A DNA stretch of 32,339 bases from the NCBI GenBank assembly GCA_013362315.1, contig JABFWL010000681.1, positions 1 through 32,339 of the forward strand, read 5' to 3'. Both the position numbers and the translations under genes were made by a program. Position 1 is the stretch's first letter; each line of letters starts with the position of its first letter. The notes under the pieces were generated by a model. The model ran no database searches. It was not told the DNA's origin and saw only the letters and a program-made list of their open reading frames with translations. Source of the stretch: Catenulispora sp. Its GTDB lineage: Bacteria > Actinomycetota > Actinomycetes > Streptomycetales > Catenulisporaceae. Shown here piece by piece: positions 22,803 through 30,971 of the stretch.

Positions 22803-23783
22803 CTACAGCCAGCCGCGTTGGCCGGCCTTGAGGCCGGCTTCGAACCGGGACCCGGCGTCCAGGCGGCGCATCAGAACTTCCATACGGCGTTTGACGGTAC
22901 GCAGCGACACACCGAGACGCTTGGCGGCGGCTTCGTCGGTGAGTCCGGCGGCCAGCATTCTCAGCAGTTCCCGTTCCGTCGGGGTGATGTCGTCTTCGCC
23001 GCCGGCTTCGGTCGTATCGAGGTCGGTCCCGTCGCTCCACGTCTGCTCGAACAGTGCCAGCAGCCCGGCCAGGACCCCCGGCTCACGCAGGACGGCGATA
23101 CCGCGGGCGGTGGCGTCCGGGTCGAGGGCCAGGACCGCTATCCGGCGGTCGACGATGATCATTCGGGGCGGAACCAGCGGTGCGGTGCGGACCTGCGCGC
23201 CGAGTCCGATCGTCCAGCGGGCGTAGTCCATGTTGGTCCGATCGGCGCGCATACTGTCCTGGTAGACACTGCGGCGGGTCAGCCCGCGGACCGCGAGATC
23301 CTCATCCAGCAGGCGAGCGGCGGCCAACGTCGCAGGGGCCTGCGGCCCGCCGGGGATCAGCGTCAGCACTTCCTCGGTCGCCGTGGTCATCAGCTCTTCA
23401 AGGCGGCCCTGGATCGCGTCCAAGCCCAGCAGTCGCTCTATCGGATCGCCGCTGGCCCCGGGCGTAGTGGTCGGTTCGGTGAGCAAGGCGGTGACCTGTT
23501 CACGGCTGGCGGCGAGTTGGGCGCGGCGGGCTTCCAGCTCGTTCTGTTGCCGTTGGAGCAAGATCGCCATCGCCCGCTGGAGGCTGACGGGAAGCCGGAC
23601 TCCGGGATCTTCCCGCGAGACTCGGAGCAGTGCCAGGTCGGCCAGCTCGTCCAGCGCGGCATGTACGTCGGCCTCGGGCAATAACAAGTGCGCCGACAAC
23701 TCGTCGACGCCAAACCCCGGAAAGGCCAGAAGTCCGCGATAGACCTTCTCCGTCGTCTCGTTCAACCCCAGTGCTGAAAGCAT
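22803..23783 (-). CDS. TrmB-like N-terminal/LuxR C-terminal transcriptional regulator
   Basis: 326 aa. The N-terminal wHTH (LGLNETTEKVYRGLLAFPGFGVDELSAHL) is of the TrmB/archaeal-type sugar-regulator style. A linker helix follows (MAILLQRQQNELEARRAQLAASREQV), then a middle sensor-like region including RTAPLVPPRMIIVDRRIAVLAL (a PLD-like TrmB effector domain). The C-terminal LuxR HTH is DITPTERELLRMLAAGLTDEAAAKRLGVSLRTVKRRMEVLMRRL. This architecture is common for cluster-situated regulators in streptomycetes. Start ATG 23783 has GGAGG 7 nt upstream; the longer track ORF is unsupported. It is divergent from the ACP-LuxC operon and convergent with the nucleoside operon, so it could control either. 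Confidence 0.88.
   Translation of the reverse strand: MLSALGLNETTEKVYRGLLAFPGFGVDELSAHLLLPEADVHAALDELADLALLRVSREDPGVRLPVSLQRAMAILLQRQQNELEARRAQLAASREQVTALLTEPTTTPGASGDPIERLLGLDAIQGRLEELMTTATEEVLTLIPGGPQAPATLAAARLLDEDLAVRGLTRRSVYQDSMRADRTNMDYARWTIGLGAQVRTAPLVPPRMIIVDRRIAVLALDPDATARGIAVLREPGVLAGLLALFEQTWSDGTDLDTTEAGGEDDITPTERELLRMLAAGLTDEAAAKRLGVSLRTVKRRMEVLMRRLDAGSRFEAGLKAGQRGWL
22821..22838. terminator. Strong hairpin after the nucleoside operon
   Basis: GCCGGCC-TTGA-GGCCGGC gives a 7-bp all-GC stem with a 4-nt loop, 30 nt after the transglutaminase-like stop and inside the 3' end of the convergent regulator gene. A 12-bp palindrome ACCGGTACCGGT (22790-22801) precedes it. No T-run. It probably limits readthrough between convergent units. 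Confidence 0.45.
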
Positions 23784-24088
23784 CGTAGAGCCTCCCCAAC
23801 TCGACAACACCGCCGCGGCTCGGTTGTCACGATGCAAGAGCGCGGCGGCGGCGCGCAACGTCCGGCGTGGCGGCTGGCCGTCATCGGCCAGCTTTCCGGC
23901 CAGATCTCCGCCCGCGGATCCCGGGCACGACGCGTCACGCTCCGCGGGCGAGGCGACAGCCGCAGATTGGCCACATCCGGCCGATCCTCCTCGCGCGGGC
24001 CGTCGCGCTCTTGACCCTGATATCAGATCCCTAAGACGCTGGCCGAGGTGATTGTCACGTCGATGAGTGTGTGGGGAGTCTTTCGCGG
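23784..24088. promoter_or_regulatory. Divergent promoter region with paired motifs
   Basis: About 305 bp between the regulator and the ACP gene. GCGCTCTTG occurs in both outward directions (plus strand 24005-24013; minus strand 23835-23843), and on the plus side it runs into TTGACC and a 10-bp palindrome CTGATATCAG (24017-24026). A clear -10 is not seen. No ORF here has coding character. Confidence 0.4.
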
Positions 24089-24328
24089 ATGGTACTCGAG
24101 GAGCGGCTACGGGGCGTCTTCGTGCAGGCGCTCGAGCTGGAGGACGGCGTCGATCCGGGCGTGATCCGCTACCGGAACCACCCGCGCTGGGACTCGCTGG
24201 GCCACATGACCCTGATCGTCGCGATGGAGTCTGAGTTCGACGTCGAGATCGGCCCCGAGCAGCTGATCGAGATCGACTGCTTCGACGCCGCCGTCAAGGT
24301 GCTGCGCGATGTCGGCGCGCATGGCTGA
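24089..24328 (+). CDS. Acyl/peptidyl carrier protein
   Basis: 79 aa from ATG 24089 (GGGGAG 10 nt upstream; GTG 24071 in the track is an alternative). The four-helix carrier pattern has phosphopantetheine-accepting Ser36 in WDSLGHMTLIVAMESEF, and the acidic helix EFDVEIGPEQLIEID follows. It should carry the acyl chain activated by the AMP ligase two genes downstream and reduced by the LuxC protein. It is the first gene of a five-gene operon in which each following gene overlaps its predecessor. Confidence 0.88.
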   Translation: MVLEERLRGVFVQALELEDGVDPGVIRYRNHPRWDSLGHMTLIVAMESEFDVEIGPEQLIEIDCFDAAVKVLRDVGAHG

Positions 24329-25067
24329 ACTCGACGGGCGGGTGGCCCTGGTCACCGGCGCGACCCGGGGGATCGGCTACGCCGTGGCGCACGAACTGGC
24401 GGTGCACGGAGCCACGGTGATCCTCAGCGGTCGCGACGGGAGCCGGGCCGCCGAACGCGCGCGAGACCTCGCGGAGCAGACCGGCGCGCAGGTCGAGGGC
24501 GCCGTCCTCGACGTGAGTGCCTTCGACGCGGTCGCGCCGGCGGTGAGCGCGGCGGTCAGACCGCACGGCAGACTGGACATCCTGGTCGCGAACGCCGGAG
24601 TCATGCTCTCCTCCCCGCTCGGCGCCGTCACCGGCGCGGACGTGCGCACGACGCTCGACACCAACATCGCCGGAGTGATCGCCACCGTCCAGGCGGCCGG
24701 GCGGCTGATGATGCGCCGCAAGTCCGGCGCCATGGTGCTGCTCGGATCGATCGCCGGACGGGACGGAAGCGCCGGCCAGATCGCCTACAGCGCTTCGAAG
24801 GCCGCCGTGGCCGGGGCCACCCGCTCCGCCGCTCGGGAGCTCGGCCGCTGGGGGATCCGGGTCAACGCCGTCGCCCCCGGCGTCATCGACACCGACCTCA
24901 TCGCCGGGCTCCCGGCCGAGGCCAAGGAGCGGTACAGCACCGCGACGCCGATGGGCCGGCTCGGCACCGCGGCCGACGTCGCGAAGGCGGTGCGGTTCCT
25001 CGTCGGCGACGACGCGGGCTTCATCGCCGGACAGGTGCTCGGTGTCGACGGAGGGCTCGTGTTGTGA
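24309..25067 (+). CDS. Short-chain dehydrogenase/reductase (FabG-like)
   Basis: 252 aa classical SDR. The NAD(P) loop is TGATRGIG, followed by NAG (VANAGV), the catalytic Ser in LLGSIAG, and Tyr160/Lys164 in YSASKAA; it ends GQVLGVDGG. It closely resembles 3-oxoacyl-ACP reductases. ATG 24309 overlaps the carrier gene; ATG 24321 is an alternative. Next to a carrier, ligase and LuxC reductase it may reduce a beta-keto group on the carrier-bound chain or the aldehyde released by LuxC. Confidence 0.9.
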   Translation: MSARMAELDGRVALVTGATRGIGYAVAHELAVHGATVILSGRDGSRAAERARDLAEQTGAQVEGAVLDVSAFDAVAPAVSAAVRPHGRLDILVANAGVMLSSPLGAVTGADVRTTLDTNIAGVIATVQAAGRLMMRRKSGAMVLLGSIAGRDGSAGQIAYSASKAAVAGATRSAARELGRWGIRVNAVAPGVIDTDLIAGLPAEAKERYSTATPMGRLGTAADVAKAVRFLVGDDAGFIAGQVLGVDGGLVL

Positions 25068-26479
25068 CGGCTCGCCTGGCCGCGCCCGGTGCGCGCCTGA
25101 TCGAGGCGTCCTGCGGGCTCGTGCTCGAGGGCGCGCGGTTCGCGACGCGGATCGACGGCGTCGCCGCCGAACTGGAGTCCTTGCCACCCGGTGCCGTGTT
25201 CACGTCGGCGCAGTCCACTGCCGCCACTGCCTTGCACATGCTGGGCGCGTGGGCCGCGCGCCGACCTGTGCTGCCGGTGGATCCCTCCTGTGGGGACCCG
25301 GAGTTTGCGGACCTACTCGCCCGATTCCGTCCCGCCATACTCACCGGGCTTGGCGAAGAGCAACTCACCCGCCTCGGACAGTGCGCCGGCTACCGCGTGG
25401 CGCCGCTGCCGCTCCTCGGTCCCAGCCTGGTGCGCACCGTCGAACCCGCGCCGAGCCCGCACCCCGAACTCGGGGTGCTGCTCGCCACATCGGGCTCGAC
25501 CGGGCGGCCGAAGCTCGTCCGGCTCTCGCGCCACGGTGTCGTGGCCAATGCCGAGGCGATCGCCGGCGCGCTGGCCATCGGTCCCGACAGCGTGGCGGCG
25601 ACCACGCTTCCCCTCTTCTACAGCTACGGACTCAGTGTCCTGACAAGCCACCTGCGCGCCGGGGCGACCGTCGTCCTCGTCGACGGCGATGTCACCGGCC
25701 GGGCCCTGTGGTCCGCGGTGGAGACGCACGGCGTCACCACGCTTCCCCTGGTGCCCAGCCAGCTGGAGATGCTGCGCAGGATGCGGTGGGTACCGGAGCG
25801 CTACCCGCGCATCAGAAGTCTGACGGCGGCTGGCGGCCGGCTGCGGGAGGCCACGGCGCAGCATTTCCACACGCTTCTCAGCGCCTCCGGCGGCGGGCTG
25901 TCCGTCATGTACGGCCAGACCGAAGCCGGCCCGCGTATCGCGATCCTGCCGCCGGAGGCGCTGGAGAAGAAGCTGGGCTCGGTCGGTCCGGCGATCGCGG
26001 GGGTGCGGCTGAGCATCCGCCTGGCCGACGGCACCGAGACCGTCGAGCCCGGAGCGAGCGGCGAGGTGATCTGCCGGGGGCCGGGCGTGATGATGGGCTA
26101 CGCGCAGGAGGCGCTGGACCTTGCCGCACCCGACGAGCTCGACGGCACCCTGCGCACCGGCGATCTGGGCCGCCTCGACGAGGACGGTTGCCTGTGGCTG
26201 TCCGGAAGGATCAGCCGCATCGGCAAGGTCTTCGGCATCCGGGTGGATCTGGACGCCGTGGAGCGCACGCTCGCCGCCGAGGGACCGGTCGCGGCCGTGG
26301 CGGTCGACGACGCGATCCGGATCTGGGTCCAGGGCCCCGAGGGGCGCGAAGCCGAGTCGGCTCAGCACGTCGCGGACAGTCTGCGTATCCCGCGCTCCGG
26401 GGTGGACGTGCGGTTCCTCGATCTCCTGCCGACCCTCCCGAACGGCAAGACCGACTATCGCGCCCTGGAGGCCTTATGA
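25064..26479 (+). CDS. AMP-dependent acyl/aminoacyl ligase (ANL family)
   Basis: 471 aa, complete ANL fold. The P-loop is LLATSGSTGRPKLVRLS, A5-like VMYGQTEAGPR, A7-like LRTGDLGRLDEDG, the hinge is RISRIGKVFGIRVDLDAVE, and the A10 Lys lies in LPNGKTDYRALEAL. It has no fused carrier, so it presumably loads the separate ACP at 24089. The short N-terminal part suggests an acyl-ACP synthetase rather than a CoA ligase. The last sense codon is TTA (26474-26476), giving possible bldA control, and the TGA overlaps the LuxE gene start. The 830-aa ORF overlapping it in another frame is a shadow joined to the LuxE frame. Confidence 0.88.
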   Translation: MTARLAAPGARLIEASCGLVLEGARFATRIDGVAAELESLPPGAVFTSAQSTAATALHMLGAWAARRPVLPVDPSCGDPEFADLLARFRPAILTGLGEEQLTRLGQCAGYRVAPLPLLGPSLVRTVEPAPSPHPELGVLLATSGSTGRPKLVRLSRHGVVANAEAIAGALAIGPDSVAATTLPLFYSYGLSVLTSHLRAGATVVLVDGDVTGRALWSAVETHGVTTLPLVPSQLEMLRRMRWVPERYPRIRSLTAAGGRLREATAQHFHTLLSASGGGLSVMYGQTEAGPRIAILPPEALEKKLGSVGPAIAGVRLSIRLADGTETVEPGASGEVICRGPGVMMGYAQEALDLAAPDELDGTLRTGDLGRLDEDGCLWLSGRISRIGKVFGIRVDLDAVERTLAAEGPVAAVAVDDAIRIWVQGPEGREAESAQHVADSLRIPRSGVDVRFLDLLPTLPNGKTDYRALEAL

Positions 26480-27534
26480 CGACGACGCTCCGCGGCGGAC
26501 GTTTCACCCTGAGCCAACCGGAGCGCGAAGCCAAGCTCCTGCCGGAACTGGCCGAACTGACGGCTCATCACTACGCGTCGTGCGCGCCGTACGCGCGGAT
26601 CCTGGCGGCGATGGACGAATCACCCCGCCGCGACTACGCCCACTGCCGCGATCTGCCCTGGTTGCCGGTCCGGCTGTTCAAGCACCACACGTTCAAGAGC
26701 GTGCCCGACGCCGAGGTCTTCACGACGGTCACCTCCTCCGGCACGACGGGAGACGCGAGCCGGATCTATCTGGACCGCGCCGCGGCGTCGATGCAGCAGC
26801 GCGCACTCTCGGAGACGCTGCGCACGGTCATCGGCTCGCATCGGCTGCCGATGCTGATCGCCGATTCCAGCGCGACGGTCGCCCGCGGCGGCACCCACTC
26901 CACCCGCGGCGCGGCGATCCTCGGCATGATGATGTACGGCAAGAACCATACTTTCCTGCTCGACGCGGACGACCAGGTCGACCTGCCGGCGGTGCGCGCG
27001 TTCCTGGCGGCCCACGGCGAGCGCCCGTTCCTGGTTTTCGGGTTCACGTACCTCATCTGGTCGCGGCTGCACCCCGTCCTGGTGCAGGAGGGGCTGGATC
27101 TGTCCCAGGGTGTGCTCGTGCACACGGGAGGCTGGAAGAAGCTGGCCGACCGGGCCGTCAGCGCGCAGGAGTTCCGGCGCGGGCTCGAGCTTTGCGGCCT
27201 GCGCCGAGTCCACGACTTCTACGGGATGGCCGAGCAGATCGGCACCGTCTTCCTCCAGGGCCCGGACACGCACGACCTGTACTGCCCCGACTTCGCCGAC
27301 GTCATCATCAGGGATCCGCAGACCTGGCGGGAGGCGCCGGTGGGCACCCCGGGCGTGATCGAGGTACTCAGTACTCTGCCGCGCTCCTACCCCGGTCATG
27401 TGCTGCTCACCGAGGATCTGGGCGTGGTGCACGGCATCGACGACGGCGAGTGGCCGGGCAAGCGCTTCTCCGTGCTCGGGCGGCTGCCCCGAGCTGAGGC
27501 CCGCGGGTGCAGCGACGCTGTGGGGACGCCATGA
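26476..27534 (+). CDS. LuxE-family acyl-protein synthetase/acyltransferase
   Basis: 352 aa with the LuxE pattern: PWLPVRLFKHHTFKSV, then the nucleotide-binding TVTSSGTTGDASRIYLD (residues 85-97) and the later HTGGWKKLADRAVSAQEFRR and DFYGMAEQIGTVFLQ segments. In luminous bacteria LuxE activates a fatty acid as acyl-AMP and passes it to the LuxC reductase. Here it is followed by LuxC with ATGA overlap. Together with the AMP ligase and ACP this gives two adenylating steps in one operon, so the LuxE-like protein may instead transfer the acyl group from the carrier to LuxC. Confidence 0.88.
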   Translation: MTTTLRGGRFTLSQPEREAKLLPELAELTAHHYASCAPYARILAAMDESPRRDYAHCRDLPWLPVRLFKHHTFKSVPDAEVFTTVTSSGTTGDASRIYLDRAAASMQQRALSETLRTVIGSHRLPMLIADSSATVARGGTHSTRGAAILGMMMYGKNHTFLLDADDQVDLPAVRAFLAAHGERPFLVFGFTYLIWSRLHPVLVQEGLDLSQGVLVHTGGWKKLADRAVSAQEFRRGLELCGLRRVHDFYGMAEQIGTVFLQGPDTHDLYCPDFADVIIRDPQTWREAPVGTPGVIEVLSTLPRSYPGHVLLTEDLGVVHGIDDGEWPGKRFSVLGRLPRAEARGCSDAVGTP

Positions 27535-28751
27535 TCCAGCAACGATTTCCCAAGCCGCAGGAGTCGAGCACCGCGGGACTGCTCACTCGGCTGAGCGCCG
27601 AGCCGCCAGACGGCCGGCTGGTCTTCGGCGACGAACGCGTCGTGGACTTCCTCGACACGGTCTCGCGGCGGCTGCTCGCGCCGACGCTCACCCGCAGCCA
27701 TCCGGAGCTGGCGGCCCTCGGCTTCTTCCTGCGCCGTTCCCGGCTGCGGCGCCTGCTTTCCGACCTGGCGAACCGCCCGGCCGAAGTGCGGGTTCCCCGC
27801 GGGCTGGTGTTCCACATCCCACCGGCGAATGTGGCTTCCCTGCTGGTGTACCCGTGGGCGCTGTCGATGCTCGCCGGCAACGCCAACGTGGTGCGGCTTC
27901 CCACTCGGGGTTCGGAAACCACCGAGCCGCTCCTGGAACTGCTCTGCGAATGCGCCGAGGACGCTGCGCCTGCCGTGTCGCACTCCCAGTCCGTCGTGGC
28001 GTACGGCCGCGACGAGGAGGTCACCGCGGCGTTGAGCGCGGCCTGCCGGCTGCGAGTGCTGTGGGGCGGCGACCGGACGGTCCAGGAACTGCGACGCTTC
28101 CAGCTCGGCCCGGACGTCCGTGACCTGGCCATGGCCGACCGGTGTTCGCTGTGTGCGATCTCGGCGCGAAGTTGGCTGGCCGCGAGCTCTTCGGAACGTG
28201 AGGACGTCGTGGAAGGCTTCTACAACGACGCGTACTGGTATGGGCAGGCGGCATGCGCTTCGCCGCTGACCGTGTGCTGGATCGGGTCGCCCGCTCAGGC
28301 CGAAGCCGCCCGCCGGGACTTCTCGGACCGGCTCGAAGCCGTCGTGGCGAAGCGTGAGCCGCGCATCGAGCCCGAGATCGCCATCCAGAAGCGGGTGGCG
28401 ACCTACGGCCTCGCTGCCGAGGGCGACGTCGAGGCGATACGTCATGTGAGCAACGCGCTGGCGATCGTCTCGTTGGCCCCCGGCCGCCTGCTCGACCGCT
28501 GGTCCGGGACCGGCACGTTCGGACTCGCCACCTTTGCGAGCCTGCTCGATCTGGTACCGCTGATCACCACGCGGCACCAGACCATGGGGTACTTCGGGTT
28601 GAGCCGCGCCGAGCTCGTCTCGTTCGTCGAGGCTCTGGGCGGCCGCGGCATCGACAGGCTGGTCCCGATCGGCGAGGCGCTGGCGTTCGAACCGGTGTGG
28701 GACGGCTACGACCTCGTGCACGAGTTCAGCAAGCTGGTCACTGTGCGCTGA
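27531..28751 (+). CDS. LuxC-family acyl-CoA/acyl-protein reductase
   Basis: 406 aa. VFHIPPANVASLLVYPWALSMLAGNANVVRLPTR is the aldehyde-dehydrogenase-like cofactor region, and Cys242 in YGQAACASPLTVCWIG is the acyl-accepting nucleophile. LuxC reduces the enzyme-bound acyl thioester to an aldehyde with NADPH. The end ...HEFSKLVTVR is followed by a short tandem repeat carrying the stop codon. The product of this operon is therefore likely an aldehyde or, with the SDR, an alcohol. Confidence 0.9.
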   Translation: MIQQRFPKPQESSTAGLLTRLSAEPPDGRLVFGDERVVDFLDTVSRRLLAPTLTRSHPELAALGFFLRRSRLRRLLSDLANRPAEVRVPRGLVFHIPPANVASLLVYPWALSMLAGNANVVRLPTRGSETTEPLLELLCECAEDAAPAVSHSQSVVAYGRDEEVTAALSAACRLRVLWGGDRTVQELRRFQLGPDVRDLAMADRCSLCAISARSWLAASSSEREDVVEGFYNDAYWYGQAACASPLTVCWIGSPAQAEAARRDFSDRLEAVVAKREPRIEPEIAIQKRVATYGLAAEGDVEAIRHVSNALAIVSLAPGRLLDRWSGTGTFGLATFASLLDLVPLITTRHQTMGYFGLSRAELVSFVEALGGRGIDRLVPIGEALAFEPVWDGYDLVHEFSKLVTVR

Positions 28752-28784
28752 ACCGAGGTGCGCTGAACCGACCCCGCTGAACCG
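28746..28784. repeat. Three copies of CGCTGAACCG around the LuxC stop codon
   Basis: CGCTGAACCG occurs at 28746, 28761 and 28775 (15- and 14-nt steps). The first copy contains the luxC-like stop TGA, so the repeat duplicates the gene's last bases into the intergenic region. It is probably slippage-derived. Confidence 0.7.
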
Positions 28785-28847
28785 GCCCCGGCAACGCCGC
28801 CGGTGGTCGGCGACGACAGCCGAGGCGTCGCGGGCCGTCGGTACCCG

Positions 28848-30620
28848 CTATCCGACGACCCGCCCGGATCCCCGCGCCAGCACCGGCGTCATCTCCCAGC
28901 CGGCCAGGTCGCGCGTGCGCGGCTTACCGGAGCACACGACGTACTCCTGCGGCGCCATGGCGGTGCGGTTTCCGGGCAACGCCGCTACGCACTCCTCGTG
29001 CAGCCGTGTGAGATCCAGGTCATGCCGACCGCCATCGATGAAGGCGGTGAGCCGTGAGCCCTCGGGTGACGGCACCGCGAAGACGTCCGTCACGGCGGCT
29101 GCGGACGCGCCGCGCACCAGTGCCGCCACGTCCGGGAGCCGGACCCAGTTGCCGTCCGAGAGCGTCCAGTCGGCGCCGCGGGAGACCTGGCTCAGCTCGG
29201 CGTGCTCCCCGATTCGCGCGACCGCGATCTCCTGGGAGACCGATGCGCCCAGAACCCGCTCCACCGCCTGCACCCAGGCGAGGGCCTCGTGCGCGGGTAG
29301 TACCGCGGTGTCCACGATGAGCGTCAGCACGAGCGCGTCCTCGGAGCCGTTGGCGAAGACGAAGTAAGTACTCGTGCTGTTGTCCGTGCCCTCGATCCAC
29401 CGCCAGTGACCCTGCGTCCGCGCCTGCGCCAGCTGGGAAGCGGACGGGCGCTGCGCGCTGGACGAGATCCGCGCGATGGGAACGACATTGAGCCAGCAGG
29501 ACAGGTCGAACGCGGTTCCGCGCTCGAGTTCCAGCCGCTTGCGCGCGGCTTCCAGATCGATCGGCGGATACCTGCCGAATCGCGCGGCCTGCAAGATGGA
29601 CGGCGTGGCACGGTCGATGACATCCGCCACGCTCGCGTCGGCGAGGTCGACCCGGGCCGGGACGTCCTGGGTGTACATGCCGACCGCCCCGTGGAGCTGT
29701 GGCTCGAGCCGGTTGCCGACGGTCAGCTGGATGAAGGCTCCTGGCAGAGCGCTGACGAACCCGGCCACCGAGCAGATGCCCGCGTACAGCACGGCAGCGG
29801 GAGTCGTGTTGTGCCGGGCGGCGAGATAAGGGACCGCCATGGCCAGCAGGGGCGAGGTGAACTCGAGATAGCGGTACCGGGGCGCCTCGACCTCCTGGAC
29901 CGGTCTGGGCAGCATGGTCTGCGGCATCGCGCGGTACGTGGCCTCGTGCTGGGCCACGGCACGGGACCCCAGACGCACCCCGGCCGGCGAGGATTCCCAT
30001 TGCGCCGCGTCCCGCATCAGGTACGGGACCCGCGGAGCGCGGGGGTCCTCGGGAATGTCGCTCAGCAGCGCCCGCAGATGGTATTTGATCCACTGCCAAC
30101 CCGTGACGTCGGTGATCAGGTGGTTCAACGCGAAGGCGGCGTAGCGTGCCGAACCGTCCTCGAGGACGACGGCGGCTCGGATCGGCGATCCGTTCTCGAG
30201 GTCGAAGGGCTGCCCGGCGAGTGCCGCGACGACAGCGGGCACCGTGGCGTCCGGGACCTTCTCGCCGCAGTCGACGACCGCCACCGGAAGGCTGACCTCG
30301 CTCAGGACGCGCTGTGCCGGGCCGAGCGGCGGGGGGACGTACCGGGTGCGCAGCGCCTCGTGGCTCATCAGCAGGTCGCGCAGCGCCTCGATCACTTCGT
30401 CCAGGCTGAGGCCGGGCCGCAGGACGAGCCAGACGCTCAGGTTCAGCGACTGGGTCTCCGGCTCCAGCGCCTGGAACAGCATCAGCATGTGCTGCTGAGC
30501 CCAGTTCAGCGGCGCCGTCACCGGATCACCGGCGGCCGCGCAGTCGATGCGGTGGAACCGGATGCTCTGCGCGCCGAGGAGGGCGGGCTCGAAGTCCGCC
30601 AGCGGGGAGTCCGAGGTCAT
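28848..30620 (-). CDS. Free-standing NRPS condensation domain with ANL C-terminal-subdomain-like tail
   Basis: 590 aa. Residues 35-460 are a condensation domain: PLNWAQQHMLML (C1-like), SHEALRTRYV (C2) and ALNHLITDVTGW (C3, with catalytic His167 and Asp171; the usual first His is Asn and the final Gly is Val). A QLTVGNRLEPQLHGAVGMYTQDVPAR segment follows (C5-like). From about residue 480, VRLPDVAALVRGASAAAVTDVFAVPSPEGSRLTAFID and a late SGKPRTRDL resemble the mobile C-terminal subdomain of adenylating enzymes without their core. It probably forms an ester or amide bond using the acyl-ACP of the convergent operon. Co-directional with the small LuxR-type gene upstream. Confidence 0.8.
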   Translation of the reverse strand: MTSDSPLADFEPALLGAQSIRFHRIDCAAAGDPVTAPLNWAQQHMLMLFQALEPETQSLNLSVWLVLRPGLSLDEVIEALRDLLMSHEALRTRYVPPPLGPAQRVLSEVSLPVAVVDCGEKVPDATVPAVVAALAGQPFDLENGSPIRAAVVLEDGSARYAAFALNHLITDVTGWQWIKYHLRALLSDIPEDPRAPRVPYLMRDAAQWESSPAGVRLGSRAVAQHEATYRAMPQTMLPRPVQEVEAPRYRYLEFTSPLLAMAVPYLAARHNTTPAAVLYAGICSVAGFVSALPGAFIQLTVGNRLEPQLHGAVGMYTQDVPARVDLADASVADVIDRATPSILQAARFGRYPPIDLEAARKRLELERGTAFDLSCWLNVVPIARISSSAQRPSASQLAQARTQGHWRWIEGTDNSTSTYFVFANGSEDALVLTLIVDTAVLPAHEALAWVQAVERVLGASVSQEIAVARIGEHAELSQVSRGADWTLSDGNWVRLPDVAALVRGASAAAVTDVFAVPSPEGSRLTAFIDGGRHDLDLTRLHEECVAALPGNRTAMAPQEYVVCSGKPRTRDLAGWEMTPVLARGSGRVVG

Positions 30621-30699
30621 GACGTGATCGCCTTCCGGTCGTTCGGTGTGGACCCGCGCCGGTCAGCGGATCGCTCCTGCGCCTGCGGCGAGCGCGCCA

Positions 30700-30969
30700 T
30701 CAGATGTATCCGCGCCTGGCGGCCCAGGCGACGGCCTCGATGGGGGTGCCGACCCCGAGCTTCTCGCACAGCGCCCGGATCCGCCGGCGGTTGGTGCGGC
30801 ACGAGGTGTAGAGCTGGCGCGCGATGGTGTCCATGGGCACACCCTGGGCGAGCAGGCGCAGCAGTTCGATGTCGGTCGCTGTGAGTCCGGGGCTTCCGGA
30901 CGGCGCCTGGTCCGCGCCCGCTTCCTTCGCCGATGCGGCCCCGGCGTCCAGAGTGTCGATCTCGGACAT
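30700..30969 (-). CDS. Small LuxR-type HTH protein
   Basis: 89 aa from ATG 30969 (GAGGTG upstream; the track start at 31005 overlaps the preceding small ORF). The C-terminal two thirds form a LuxR/GerE-like helix-turn-helix: LTATDIELLRLLAQGVPMDTIARQL, then SCRTNRRRIRALCEKLGVGTPIEAVAWAARRGYI. There is no receiver or ligand domain, so it is an HTH-only regulator. It precedes the condensation-domain gene by 79 bp on the same strand and probably regulates that gene or the convergent ACP-LuxC operon. Confidence 0.82.
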   Translation of the reverse strand: MSEIDTLDAGAASAKEAGADQAPSGSPGLTATDIELLRLLAQGVPMDTIARQLYTSCRTNRRRIRALCEKLGVGTPIEAVAWAARRGYI

Positions 30970-30971
30970 TG

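Noticed and set aside
25042-27534. 830-aa plus-strand ORF suggesting a fusion upstream of LuxE
   Set aside because: Its first two thirds are Arg/Pro-rich shadow translation of the AMP ligase gene; only the part from 26476 is the real LuxE protein.
24089-28751. Bioluminescence (lux) operon
   Set aside because: LuxC and LuxE homologues occur, but no LuxA/LuxB luciferase or LuxD; an ACP, SDR and AMP ligase are present instead.
29406-30884. 492-aa plus-strand ORF opposite the condensation-domain gene
   Set aside because: Repetitive Arg/Gly/Asp-rich sequence without domains; the minus strand holds a recognisable condensation domain.
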